Of a DNA stretch of 64,000 nucleotides, positions 18,380 to 27,121 are shown one piece after another; the stretch's first letter is position 1, and every line of letters begins with the position of its first letter. Under the pieces are notes generated by a model that saw nothing but the letters and a program-made list of their open reading frames with translations, did not search any database and had not been told where the DNA came from. The DNA lies in assembly GCF_020010905.1 (NCBI RefSeq), contig NZ_JAGJBY010000001.1, positions 4,422,001 to 4,486,000 of the forward strand, in the 5' to 3' direction. Made by a program: the position numbers and the translations under genes. This stretch comes from Streptomyces acidiscabies (GTDB lineage: Bacteria > Actinomycetota > Actinomycetes > Streptomycetales > Streptomycetaceae).

Positions 18380-18919
18380 TCAGTCCCACTCCCTCGCCAG
18401 CATCGCGTACACGTACTCGCTGCCCCAGCTCTCCCCGTTGAGGTCGTTCTCGATCAAGTGGGCCTCGCGGCGCATGCCGAGGCGTTCGGCGATGCGTGCG
18501 GAACCGGTGTTGAGGGTGTCCATGCGGGCGTACAGACGGTGGGTGCGCAACTCGTCGAAGGCCAGGCCGGCTCCCGCGCGGGCCGCCTCCGTGGCGTAAC
18601 CCCGGCCGCTGTGCACGGGGTTGAAGACCCAGCCGATCTCGGTCTGCCGGGCACGCGCACTCGCCAGCTTGAGCACGATCTCCCCCACGACCCCGGGTTC
18701 GCCCCGCCGGCACACCGCCAGGACCAGACTGTCGCCGTCCTCGCTCCAGGACGACCCCTTGGCACGGCGGGCGAGGCTCTCGACGCACTGCTCCCGGCTG
18801 AGCGGAGGCCGGTACAGATAACGCGCGACCTCGGGCAGCCCTTGGTACGCGTACAGGTCGTCGAGGTCGTCCGGGGTGAAGAGGCGGAGGTGGAGGCGGT
18901 CGGTGGTGAGGGTGGTCAT
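18380..18919 (-). CDS. GNAT family N-acetyltransferase (RimJ/RimL type)
   Basis: 179 residues. TDRLHLRLFTPDDLDDLYAY is the typical first strand and helix of the Acetyltransf_3 subgroup. The acetyl-CoA loop is GRGYATEAARAGAGLAF, and DTLNTGSARIAERLGMRREA is the late conserved helix. It transfers acetyl from acetyl-CoA to an amine; the target (protein N-terminus or small molecule) is unknown. It lies just upstream of the cobalamin riboswitch operon in the same direction, without sign that the two are linked. Confidence 0.9.
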   Translation of the reverse strand: MTTLTTDRLHLRLFTPDDLDDLYAYQGLPEVARYLYRPPLSREQCVESLARRAKGSSWSEDGDSLVLAVCRRGEPGVVGEIVLKLASARARQTEIGWVFNPVHSGRGYATEAARAGAGLAFDELRTHRLYARMDTLNTGSARIAERLGMRREAHLIENDLNGESWGSEYVYAMLAREWD

Positions 18920-18965
18920 CGGAGGAACGTAACTCCTGGGGAGTGACCGGCGCTTCTGGTTTTCC

Positions 18966-19214
18966 TCAGGCGCCGGTGAGGGCGGTTTGGAGCTCCGGCC
19001 CGGTCATCTCGATGATGATCGCTCCCACCGTGACTCCGTACTCGCCGACGAAGAACTCGGCCTCGCTGCCGTCCTCCGCGCGCACCCAGTACTCGTCATC
19101 CGAGGGCTCCACCACCGCGTACGGCCCAAGCACATCCCGTACGACAGCCGGATCAGGCGGAACGGGTATGTCCCCGCCCTCGGCGAACCGATAGATCGAC
19201 GGACTCCAGCTCAC
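18966..19214 (-). CDS. Small hypothetical protein, 82 aa
   Basis: GTG start with AGGGGGAT just ahead, 8 bases downstream of the stop of the GNAT gene at 19223, so the two are probably one transcript. The protein is acidic, contains VVRDVLGPYAVVEPSDDEYWVRAEDGSEAEFFV-like sequence (seen in parts) and ends in a hydrophobic IIIEMTGPEL. It has no signal peptide or known motif. Codon use fits a real gene. Function unknown. Confidence 0.7.
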   Translation of the reverse strand: MSWSPSIYRFAEGGDIPVPPDPAVVRDVLGPYAVVEPSDDEYWVRAEDGSEAEFFVGEYGVTVGAIIIEMTGPELQTALTGA

Positions 19215-19222
19215 GCATCCCC

Positions 19223-19741
19223 CTAGGCCGGCATCCTCCGCCGCCACCGCAACTCCCCCTCGTGCCACTCCCCGGTGGCCACGAGCCCCGCCCCCGCCGC
19301 GACGGCCGCGGACGCGGCGTGTTCGGGATGGACATGCGCGACGACCGTACGCACCGACACCCCACCGAGCCACCCCACCAGCCCCCGAGCCGCCTCACCC
19401 GCGATCCCCCGTCCCTGCCACGGCGTCCCCACGACCCACGCGACCTCGGCGAGAAGTCCTTCGGCGGAGTTCGTGACCGTTGCCTGAACCGTTCCCGCCA
19501 GACACCCTTCCTCCCGGAGCCGGATCACCCAGTTCAGCCAGGAGACGTCCGGCTCGGGAGAGCCCGTGACCAACCGCCGGTACCGCGCCCGCAGTTCGTC
19601 CACCGTCTGCGGCGCCCCGCCGATGAACGCGTGCAACGCCGGATCGGCCAGCACCTCCGCCATCTCCTCGGCGTACTCGACCCGCAGCGGCAGCAGGTCC
19701 AGCCGCGCGGTGCGGATCGGCTCCGCCGAAATCCCGTTCAC
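19223..19741 (-). CDS. GNAT family N-acetyltransferase
   Basis: 172 residues. IRTARLDLLPLRVEYAEEMAEVL opens the fold (about 9-31), WVIRLREEGCLAGTVQ is the central strand region and GTPWQGRGIAGEAARGLVGW is the acetyl-CoA loop, with VHPEHAASAAVAAGAGL as the late helix. The start is GTG after AGGAG. The substrate is unknown. It is divergent from the HEAT-repeat gene (53-bp gap) and upstream of the 82-aa protein gene. Confidence 0.9.
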   Translation of the reverse strand: MNGISAEPIRTARLDLLPLRVEYAEEMAEVLADPALHAFIGGAPQTVDELRARYRRLVTGSPEPDVSWLNWVIRLREEGCLAGTVQATVTNSAEGLLAEVAWVVGTPWQGRGIAGEAARGLVGWLGGVSVRTVVAHVHPEHAASAAVAAGAGLVATGEWHEGELRWRRRMPA

Positions 19742-19794
19742 CCGTCCCGTCTCCTGTCCTATCGTCGGACCCTGATCGTAGGGGGACGCACACC

Positions 19795-20856
19795 ATGGAT
19801 CTGGGTACGGCCATCGCCGCGTACGACACGGAAGCCGTCGGGAAACTGCTGGACGAGGGGGCCGATCCGCGCCTCGTGCTCGCGGACGGCACCAGCCCGT
19901 TGTCGGGGGCCGTCGACAGTGGTTCCCCGGCGCTGGTTCTGGCCCTGCTGCGCGAGGAGAACCTCCCCGAACCCGAACGCACCCGCCTCCTCACCCTGGC
20001 CAGGCACTGGTACGAGACCGGCGCGGAGGAGGAACTCCGGCGCAGGACAGGGGAGTCGGGGGCGGCCGAGTCGGTGCGGGTGCTGGACGACGAGTACGAC
20101 TGGGTCGAGGAGATCCGCCTCGGTGAGCACGTCGTACGCGCGGGGCACGGCGCGGTGCTGACGCTGCTGGAGTGGGCCTTCCTGATACCGACCCCGGTGG
20201 ACGAACTGGTCGCACGCGCCGTGGCGGTCGCGGACGAGGACCACGTGGACTGGACGGCGGTGAACTGGCACCTGCGTAACCGCCCCGACCTGGAGACCTG
20301 GTCCGCTCTCGCGGCTCACCACCGCCACCCGGACCCGGTCCACCGCCGGTTCGTGGCCTACCACTTGTGGTCGCGCGGGATCAGTGACTCAGGCCCTGTG
20401 CCGGAGACCCTCGCTCTGCTGACCGCCTGGGCGGCGGAGGAGACGGATCACGGGATACTCGCCGAGGTGGTGAGGGCCTTCGGCGAGTACACGGACCCCA
20501 ACCACGGCCTGATGGCGCTGAGTTACGCCGACCACCCCGACGTCCGCGTACGCCGAGCGGTCCCCGACGTCCTCGCCGACTACGGAGGCGCTGGTCCTTC
20601 CTGACATCGCCATGCACGGCACGGCGGCTGAACAGCTCGGCTCTCTGAAGGACACCTCCCCTGCCGTCATCGCCGCCCTGTGGACCCTGCTCGGCGACGA
20701 CGACGTCAACGTCCGGTTGGAGGCCGCCTACGGACTCCTGCGGCACGGCGACCCCGTATCCCCGAGGCGATCGAACGCGTCGGACCGCTCGGCGAGGATT
20801 TCGACATCGACCACCGCCGGAGCGCCCTGTGGGATTGGGAGTGGGAGCGCCGCTGA
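19795..20856 (+). pseudogene. HEAT-repeat protein gene broken by two frameshifts
   Basis: The ATG has AGGGGGA upstream and the first 269 codons read well as helical repeats (HPDPVHRRFVAYHLW, DHPDVRVRRAVPDVL). Frame 1 then stops at 20602-20604. A continuation in frame 2 (LPDIAMHGTAAEQLGS, then VNVRLEAAYGLLRHGDP) runs to about 20750. After that, frame 1 resumes with IPEAIERVG and ends EDFDIDHRRSALWDWEWERR at 20856. The shifts lie near GGAGG (about 20587) and in a CCCC run (about 20752) and cancel each other. The repaired product would be about 353 residues. Either a decayed gene or two base-call indels; the family is a protein-interaction scaffold of unknown role. Confidence 0.75.
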
Positions 20857-20857
20857 G

Positions 20858-22147
20858 CTAACCGGCGTCCTCGTACGACGCGTCCACCGTCTGCTCCTCG
20901 CCCAGCCACGTCGTCAACGCCCACCACCAGTGCAGCGTTTCCGTGTGGCCGCCCGGTCCGCTGCCCAGGGAGCTTCCCGTGATCTGCTGGAGGCGGGCCA
21001 GGCGGTAGCGGATCGTGTTGGGGTGGGTGAAGAGTGCGGCGGCGGTCTGGTCGAGGCGGCGGCCCAGATCCAGGAACGTCAGCGCGGTCAGGGCGAGTTG
21101 GCGGTGGAAGTCGTCGGTGGGGTCGAGGGCGCCCAGGAGGCGGGTCGTCACATAGGCGCCCAGCAGGGGTTGTTCGGAGAGGGCCAACTCCGCTGCCAGG
21201 TCGGTGAGTTCGTGGAGGCCGGGTCGGCTCTGCTGGCGGAGCAGGTCAACTGCCCTGACGCACAAGCGGTACAGCTCGGGGAGGTCTGCCAGAGGGGCGG
21301 CCGGGGATACGACGACCAAGGCGCCGGGTTCGAGCTGGTCCGGAGTCGGGGGGAGGGGGGAGAGGGCGGCAAGTCGGCCGTCCAGGAGGGCTGTTGCCGC
21401 GGGGACACCGGGGAGGGCGGTGTGGTCCGCGGCCAGGCAGTGGTAGAGGCCGTCGGCGCCGGGTCGTATACCGGCACGGGTCAGTTCGGAGAGCGGGGGG
21501 AGCGCGCCGCCCAGCAACACCTGGCGCAGGAGGCGTGTACGGGCGGCGCCGGTTCCGCGCGGAGTCTCGCGTTCGGCTGCGCGGTAGCCGTTGATGACCT
21601 GGCGTTCCACCGCGTCGCCGTACTCCTTCAGGCGTAGTACGACGTGGAGTTGGGCCCGGTCCGGGATGCCGGCCGAGCGGCAGCGGTCGACGGTGATCTC
21701 GGCCGCGCGCGTGAGGGCCGCCTGGACGCCGCGCAGGACGACGGTCATCGGGACACCCTGGGCGGCACGGTCGGCGCCGAGCAACAGGGCGGCGGTGAAG
21801 TCCTGTTCATCGAGGGAGTCGGGGAAATCGAAGGAACCGAGGGGGCCGGGTGAGCTGAAGGGGTCGGGGGAGTCGAAGGGCGCGGGGGAGCCTGAGGAGC
21901 CGGGCGAGCCAGGGGAGTTGGGGGCGCCGGATGCCGTGAGCGGGTCCGGGTGTTCCAGCGCCGCGAACCACGCCCCCGCCGCCCGCAGCATCGCCGTCGC
22001 GTGCGAGCGGGTCTCCTCCTCGGTGAGGCGCGCCAGTTCGGGGGAGCGTCTGCGGGCCGCCGTGACGAGTTCACGGCATACGTCCGTGTCGTCGGCCATG
22101 CCGCGCAGGATCCCGGCGACCGGTTCGGGTCCGTGGCGGACGCTCAT
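20858..22147 (-). CDS. PucR/CdaR-type transcriptional regulator with a low-complexity linker
   Basis: 429 residues. The C-terminus has the PucR helix-turn-helix (HTH_30): LDQTAAALFTHPNTIRYRLARLQQITG at about 373-400. The central region is GGDEF-like/CdaR-type (ALFLLL-free, with YHCLAADHT and VVVSPAAP). An unusual Gly/Ser/Pro/Phe-rich stretch (SGSPAPFDSPDPFSSPGP and similar, about 105-135) breaks the N-terminal helical domain. ATG 22147 follows AAGGGGG; the open frame upstream is unsupported. It is divergent from the FAD oxidoreductase, which it may control, and converges on the broken HEAT gene. Confidence 0.87.
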   Translation of the reverse strand: MSVRHGPEPVAGILRGMADDTDVCRELVTAARRRSPELARLTEEETRSHATAMLRAAGAWFAALEHPDPLTASGAPNSPGSPGSSGSPAPFDSPDPFSSPGPLGSFDFPDSLDEQDFTAALLLGADRAAQGVPMTVVLRGVQAALTRAAEITVDRCRSAGIPDRAQLHVVLRLKEYGDAVERQVINGYRAAERETPRGTGAARTRLLRQVLLGGALPPLSELTRAGIRPGADGLYHCLAADHTALPGVPAATALLDGRLAALSPLPPTPDQLEPGALVVVSPAAPLADLPELYRLCVRAVDLLRQQSRPGLHELTDLAAELALSEQPLLGAYVTTRLLGALDPTDDFHRQLALTALTFLDLGRRLDQTAAALFTHPNTIRYRLARLQQITGSSLGSGPGGHTETLHWWWALTTWLGEEQTVDASYEDAG

Positions 22148-22392
22148 GGGCCCCCTTCGCTCGTTCGGACGCTGTGTCCGGGCCACAACGAAGGGGAGTT
22201 CCTGTTGCCGCCCGGCCACTACCGGATCAGGGTGACGACTTGATTTCCTGTGGGCTACTGAAGGTAACAGGGGTGGGTCGGGCCGCAACACCCTCACTGC
22301 GGCACCCCAGCCGCACCCGCCGTACCCCGCAGCACCCCTCCCCGTCCCCGCACGTCTCGCCCCCACCGCGAGCCGTACCCGGAAGGAAGCAC

Positions 22393-24168
22393 ATGGAGCC
22401 TGTGGAGCACCCCTCCCGCCGTCGCGTGATGACCGTGGCCGGCGGTGTCGTCGCCGGTGCCGCCCTCGCGCAGTCCCTCGCCGCGCCGTCGTTCGCCGCC
22501 GAGGCGCAGGACGCGGACGCGATCGTCGTCGGGCACGGTCTCGCCGGTCTCGTCGCCACGTCCGAACTCGTCGCCGCCGGGCGGAAGGTGCTGCTGCTCG
22601 ACCAGGAGCCCGAGGCGAGCCTCGGCGGTCAGGCGTTCTGGTCGTTCGGCGGGCTGTTCCTCGTCGACTCCGACGAACAGCGGCTGATGGGCATCAAGGA
22701 CAGCCGCGATCTCGCGTGGCAGGACTGGCTCGGTACGGCCGGGTTCGACCGGGGGATCACCGACCCCGCCGGGCAGGACCACTGGGCGTACAAGTGGGCC
22801 GAGGCGTACGTGGACTTCGCGTCCGGCGAGAAGCGGTCCTGGCTCGCCGGGCTCGGCGTCCAGTGGTTCCCCATCGTCGGGTGGGCCGAACGCGGGGGCG
22901 GTCTCGCGACCGGCCACGGGAACTCCGTACCCCGCTTCCACGTCACGTGGGGTACCGGGCCCGCCGTCGTCGAACCCTTCGAGAAGAAGGTCCGCGCGGG
23001 GGTCTCCGCCGGGAAGGTCACGTTCAAGTTCCGGCACCGGGTCGATGAACTCGTCGTCACGAACGGTACGGTCACCGGGGTGCGAGGGGCTCTCCTGGAA
23101 CCCTCCAACGCGGCCCGGGGGACGGCCAGTTCGCGTACCGTCGTCGGGGATTTCGAGCTGCGTGCGCCTGTTGTCGTCGTCACGTCCGGTGGGATCGGCG
23201 CGAATCATGACCTCGTACGGGCCAACTGGCCTACGCGGATGGGGAATCCGCCGAAGTCGATGATCACGGGGGTGCCCGCGCACGTCGACGGCCGCATGCT
23301 CGGGATCACCCAGAAGGCCGGGGGCCGCATCGTCAATCCCGACCGCATGTGGCACTACACGGAAGGGCTCCGCAACTACGCGCCCATCTGGCCCGGCCAC
23401 GGTATCCGTATCCTTCCCGGGCCGTCCTCGATGTGGTTCGACGCGAAGGGGCGGCGTTTCGATACGCCCGATATCCCCGGGTACGACACCCTCCACACGC
23501 TCAAGTCCATCACCGACTCCGGGTACGACTACTCCTGGTTCGTGACGACGCAGAAGATCCTGGCGAAGGAGTTCGCGCTCTCGGGTTCGGAGCAGAATCC
23601 CGACCTCACGAACAAGGACGTGTGGAAACTCCTCTCCCGTATCTGGCAGTCTCCCGAGCCGATCGAGCGGTTCAAGGAGAAGGGGGCGGACTTCGTGGTC
23701 GCGTCGACGTTGCCCGAACTGGTCGCTGGGATGAACAAGTTGACCGGCGAGAACCTGATCGACCTCGCGGACCTGAAGCGCCAGATCGAGGCACGTGACC
23801 GGGAGATCGACAACCCGTACACGAAGGACGTCCAGGTGATGGGCATCCGCAACGCGCTCAACTACCCGGGGGACAGCCTCAGTCGTACGGCGTCGGCGCA
23901 CAAGATCCTGGACTCGTCGGCGGGTCCGCTGATCGCGGTCCACTTGAACATCCTGACGCGCAAGACGCTGGGCGGCCTCCAGACGGACCTCTCGGGCCGG
24001 GTCCTGAACGCGGCCGGATCCCCAATTCCCGGCCTGTACGCGGCGGGTGAGGTAGCAGGCTTCGGCGGAGGCGGCGTCCACGGCTACCGCTCACTGGAGG
24101 GCACGTTCCTAGGAGGCTGCCTGTTCTCGGGCCGCCAGGCGGGGAAGGCGGCAGCGGCGGCAATGTAG
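22393..24168 (+). CDS. FAD-binding dehydrogenase (fumarate reductase/KstD-like), Tat-type leader
   Basis: 591-residue flavoprotein. The N-terminus has a twin-arginine-like leader (SRRRVMTVAGGVVAGAALA, residues 8-26), suggesting export as a folded protein. The Rossmann FAD motif follows as AIVVGHGLAGLVATSELVAAG (about 43-63, in two parts), then VLLLDQE. The C-terminus closes the flavin site with GLYAAGEVAGFGGGGVHGY and EGTFLGGCLFSGRQAG. The fold is that of ketosteroid dehydrogenase/flavocytochrome c proteins; the substrate is unknown. GGAAGGAAG precedes the ATG. It is divergent from a PucR regulator and ends at a large inverted-repeat element. Confidence 0.88.
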   Translation: MEPVEHPSRRRVMTVAGGVVAGAALAQSLAAPSFAAEAQDADAIVVGHGLAGLVATSELVAAGRKVLLLDQEPEASLGGQAFWSFGGLFLVDSDEQRLMGIKDSRDLAWQDWLGTAGFDRGITDPAGQDHWAYKWAEAYVDFASGEKRSWLAGLGVQWFPIVGWAERGGGLATGHGNSVPRFHVTWGTGPAVVEPFEKKVRAGVSAGKVTFKFRHRVDELVVTNGTVTGVRGALLEPSNAARGTASSRTVVGDFELRAPVVVVTSGGIGANHDLVRANWPTRMGNPPKSMITGVPAHVDGRMLGITQKAGGRIVNPDRMWHYTEGLRNYAPIWPGHGIRILPGPSSMWFDAKGRRFDTPDIPGYDTLHTLKSITDSGYDYSWFVTTQKILAKEFALSGSEQNPDLTNKDVWKLLSRIWQSPEPIERFKEKGADFVVASTLPELVAGMNKLTGENLIDLADLKRQIEARDREIDNPYTKDVQVMGIRNALNYPGDSLSRTASAHKILDSSAGPLIAVHLNILTRKTLGGLQTDLSGRVLNAAGSPIPGLYAAGEVAGFGGGGVHGYRSLEGTFLGGCLFSGRQAGKAAAAAM

Positions 24169-24174
24169 GAGGCC

Positions 24175-24370
24175 GGCTGCGGGTCCGATGTGGCTGGTCG
24201 CGCAGTTCCCCGCGCCCCTAAAAGACGGCGCGAGCGCCGGTCTTTTCCGGGGGCGGGCTGTATCTATTGCACGCCCAGGAGCACGGGGCGTTGTGCTGAA
24301 AAACTGGCGCTTGCGCCGTTTTTCCAGGGGCGCGGGGAACTGCGCGACCAGCCACATCGGACCCGCAGCC
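24175..24370. repeat. Inverted-repeat element with 45-bp perfect arms and two inner hairpins
   Basis: Arms 24175-24219 and 24326-24370 are perfect reverse complements over 45 bp (they contain GGTCGCGCAGTTCCCCGCG). Inside each arm lies a smaller hairpin with an A run: 24220-24246 (AAAAGAC...GTCTTTT) and 24298-24324 (GAAAAAC...GTTTTTC). The two halves are diverged inverted copies of one roughly 72-bp unit, separated by a 51-bp spacer. The element fills the gap between two convergent genes and can act as a two-way terminator. From memory, similar sequences are frequent between Streptomyces genes. Confidence 0.9.
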
Positions 24371-24376
24371 GAAGAA

Positions 24377-24835
24377 CTACCCCTCCCGAGGCCACGGTCG
24401 TCCCCCGATCGCCTCGATCCCGTTGTTGAACCGCCTCAAATACCCCGCGAACGCAGCAATATCCTCATCCGACCAATCCCCCATCACCCGATCCAACACC
24501 TCGACAATCCCCCCACGTTCCTGATCCAACAGTCGCTCACCCTCCTCCGTGAGCCGGAACTTCCGAGCCATCCCCCCGGCCGGATCAGGAATCCGCTCCA
24601 ACAGCCCCGCACGGGACGCCGCAGCCGTCTGCCGGTTCAACGTCGACGCGTCCAAGGCGAACGCCTCGCTCAACTCCCCGATCGACATGGGCCCCTGCAT
24701 CCGGATCCGGCTCAGCATGATGTACGCGCTGCGCTCCATCACCCCATCGGTCCGCCGCCCACCCCGCTTGCTCATGAACGAGTGGCGGCTGAGCAGCATC
24801 TGCTCGTACTCGACCTGATGAGTGGGCGTCTCCAT
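24377..24835 (-). CDS. MarR family transcriptional regulator
   Basis: 152 residues with a winged helix. IMLSRIRMQGPMSIGELSEAF holds helices 2-3, LDASTLNRQTAAASRAGLLER is the recognition helix and start of the wing, and ARKFRLTEEGERLLDQERG is the wing and dimer helix. It is divergent from an MFS exporter gene, the classic arrangement in which a MarR repressor responds to a drug exported by the neighbouring pump. A 5-5-5 inverted repeat lies in the shared promoter. Confidence 0.9.
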   Translation of the reverse strand: METPTHQVEYEQMLLSRHSFMSKRGGRRTDGVMERSAYIMLSRIRMQGPMSIGELSEAFALDASTLNRQTAAASRAGLLERIPDPAGGMARKFRLTEEGERLLDQERGGIVEVLDRVMGDWSDEDIAAFAGYLRRFNNGIEAIGGRPWPREG

Positions 24836-24878
24836 GGATCAATCCTGGCACACGGCGAACAACGGATCACATGCTTGA

Positions 24879-24893
24879 TACATACGACATGTA
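24879..24893. promoter_or_regulatory. Inverted repeat TACAT-N5-ATGTA, possible MarR operator
   Basis: The only symmetric AT-rich element in the 108-bp gap between the MarR and MFS genes. TTGATA (24875-24880) beside it may be part of a promoter for the exporter. Operator function is inferred from position and symmetry. Confidence 0.45.
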
Positions 24894-24943
24894 CGATGCA
24901 CATCCTTCACCCCTGACACCCCTGAGAGAAAGCGGAGTCCTGA

Positions 24944-26419
24944 ATGGACGCCCCCCAGCCCACGGCCCAGCCCAAGGCCCGGCCCACGGCCCGCTCGGGC
25001 GCCGTGATCGCCACACTCGCCTTCGCCGGCACGACCGCGGCGATCATGCAGACGCTGGTCACCCCGCTGATCGCGGAGCTGCCGAAGATCCTGGACACGA
25101 CGTCGTCGAACGCGGCGTGGGTGATCACGGTCACCCTGCTGGTCTCGGCGGTGTGCGTCCCGGTGGTCGGCCGCCTGGGCGACCTCGTCGGCAAACGCCC
25201 GATGCTGCTGGCCTGCTCGATCCCGCTGGTCGTCGGCTCGATCGTGTGCGCGCTGGCCTCCGACGTGGTCACGATGATCGTCGGCCGGGGCCTCCAGGGC
25301 ATGGGCATGGGCGTGGTCCCCCTCGGCATCGCGCTGCTGCGGGACGTCGTCCCGACGGAGAAGCTGAGCGGCTCGATAGCCCTGGTCAGCGCGTCGATGG
25401 GGATCGGCGGCGCGCTCGGTCTGCCGATCGCCGCTGCGGTCGCGGAGTACGCGAGCTGGCGCGTCCTGTTCTGGGGCTCGGCGACGCTGGCGGCGGCCGT
25501 GGCCGTACTGATCTGGTTCCTGATCCCGGACGTCCCGGCGGGCGCGAAGGGCCAGCGCTTCGACGCGCCCGGCGCGATCGGCCTCGGCGTCGGCCTCGTC
25601 GCGCTGCTGCTCGCGGTCTCGAAGGGCGGCGACTGGGGCTGGAGTTCCGGTTCGGTGCTCGGCCTGTTCGCCGCGGCGGTCGTCGCGCTGGGCGCGTGGG
25701 GTTTCTGGGAGATCCGTACGAAGGACCCGCTGGTCGACCTCCGGACGACGGCCCGCCCCCGCGTCCTGCTCACCAACGCCGCGTCCGTCTTCATCGGCTT
25801 CGGCATGTACGCATCGATGCTGGTCCTGCCGCAGCTCCTCCAGTTCCCGAAGGAGACCGGGTACGGGCTCGGCCAGTCGATGCTGGCGGCGGGCCTGTGG
25901 ATGGCGCCCGGCGGCGTCATGATGATGCTGGTCTCGCCGCTCGGCGGAAAGCTCACGAACGCGCGCGGCCCCAAGTTCACGCTGGTCTGCGGCGCGCTCG
26001 TCCTCGCGGCCGGGTACGGTGCCTCGCTCGCGCTGATGGGTTCGGCGGCGGGCCTGATGGTCGTCACGATCATCACCAGCAGCGGCGTCGGCCTCGCCTA
26101 CGGCGCGATGCCCGCGCTCATCATGAGCAGCGTCCCGGCATCGGAGACGGCCGCCGCGAACGGCTTCAACACCCTGATGCGCGCTCTCGGCACCTCGATC
26201 GGCTCGGCCGTCATCGGCGTGATCCTCTCCCAGATGACGACGACGCTGGGCGGCTTCACCTTCGCCTCCGAGGACGGCTTCCGTACGGCGCTGCTGGTCG
26301 GCGGCGCCCTCGCCCTCGTCTCGGCCGGCATCGCGGCAGCCATCCCGGCGGCGAAGCCGCTGGCGGACGACACGGAGAAGACGGACCCGGCGGAGGAGCC
26401 GGAAGAGGCCCGCGTCTGA
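24944..26419 (+). CDS. MFS drug exporter (DHA2/EmrB-QacA type)
   Basis: 491-residue major facilitator protein, proton antiporter in the cytoplasmic membrane. AIMQTLVTPLIAELPKIL is helix 1, the motif A loop is GRLGDLVGKRPM and VGRGLQGMGMGVVPLG carries the helix-4 Arg region. DFERRING from 12-helix pumps, the hydrophobic profile suggests 14 segments, ending near AGIAAAIPAA with an acidic tail. GGAG precedes the ATG. Divergent MarR gene control is likely. The exported compound is unknown. Confidence 0.92.
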   Translation: MDAPQPTAQPKARPTARSGAVIATLAFAGTTAAIMQTLVTPLIAELPKILDTTSSNAAWVITVTLLVSAVCVPVVGRLGDLVGKRPMLLACSIPLVVGSIVCALASDVVTMIVGRGLQGMGMGVVPLGIALLRDVVPTEKLSGSIALVSASMGIGGALGLPIAAAVAEYASWRVLFWGSATLAAAVAVLIWFLIPDVPAGAKGQRFDAPGAIGLGVGLVALLLAVSKGGDWGWSSGSVLGLFAAAVVALGAWGFWEIRTKDPLVDLRTTARPRVLLTNAASVFIGFGMYASMLVLPQLLQFPKETGYGLGQSMLAAGLWMAPGGVMMMLVSPLGGKLTNARGPKFTLVCGALVLAAGYGASLALMGSAAGLMVVTIITSSGVGLAYGAMPALIMSSVPASETAAANGFNTLMRALGTSIGSAVIGVILSQMTTTLGGFTFASEDGFRTALLVGGALALVSAGIAAAIPAAKPLADDTEKTDPAEEPEEARV

Positions 26420-26437
26420 TTCACGGACGGCGGGGTG

Positions 26438-26468
26438 TGTTCAACCACCTTTGTGTTCAACCACTTTG
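26438..26468. repeat. Tandem 16-bp repeat (TGTTCAACCACYTTTG)
   Basis: Two copies in the 63-bp gap between the convergent MFS and response-regulator genes. No hairpin of note. Function unknown. Confidence 0.6.
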
Positions 26469-26482
26469 GTGCTGGGTGACCT

Positions 26483-27121
26483 TCACGTCAGGTCCAGCAC
26501 ACCCCGCCGTACCGCCTCCGACACCGCCGACGCCCGGTTGTCGACGCCCAGCTTCCGGTAGATCCGCACCAGGTGCGTCTTCACCGTCGCCTCGCTCAGG
26601 AACAGCGCCTCCGCGATCCCCCGGTTCCCGCGCCCCTCCGCCAGCAGCCGTACGACGCCGATCTCACGCGCCGTCAACTCCCGTTCCCTGTCCGGCTCTT
26701 CCCCGACGAGCGCCCCCACCAGCTCCGGCGCGAGCCCCAGCGCCCCGGCGGCAGCGCCGCGCACCGCCCGGAACAGGTCCTGCGGCGGCCCGGCCTTGAG
26801 GACGTACCCACGGGCCCCCGCCTCCAACGCCCGTACGACGTCGGCGCGTCCGGAGTAACTCGTCAGCATCACCACGGCCACCTCGGGAGCCGCCGCCCGC
26901 AACCGGCGTACGGCCTCCACCCCGTCGATCCCGGCGGCCCCCGCGAACCGCAGGTCCATCAGTGCCACGTCCGGCGCCAACTCGGCGGCCAGCCGCACCG
27001 CTTCCTCGCCGCTCTCCGCCTCCCCGGCGACGACGAGATCGGCCTCCCCCTCCAACAGGGCACGCAGGCCCGCCCGGACGACGGTGTGGTCGTCGGCGAG
27101 CAGCAGACGCAGTGCGGTCAC
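26483..27121 (-). CDS. NarL/FixJ-type response regulator
   Basis: 212 residues. The receiver domain has LLLADDHTVVRAGLR at the N-terminus with the acidic pair, the phospho-acceptor Asp56 in VALMDLRF, the switch Thr in VVMLTSYS and Lys in YVLKAG. The C-terminal LuxR helix-turn-helix is LTAREIGVVRLLAEGRGNRGIA with SEATVKTHLVRIYRKLGV. Its GTG start overlaps the kinase stop (GTGA), so the pair is translationally coupled. It would activate or repress genes after phosphorylation by the kinase. Target genes are not evident in the window. Confidence 0.93.
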   Translation of the reverse strand: MTALRLLLADDHTVVRAGLRALLEGEADLVVAGEAESGEEAVRLAAELAPDVALMDLRFAGAAGIDGVEAVRRLRAAAPEVAVVMLTSYSGRADVVRALEAGARGYVLKAGPPQDLFRAVRGAAAGALGLAPELVGALVGEEPDRERELTAREIGVVRLLAEGRGNRGIAEALFLSEATVKTHLVRIYRKLGVDNRASAVSEAVRRGVLDLT

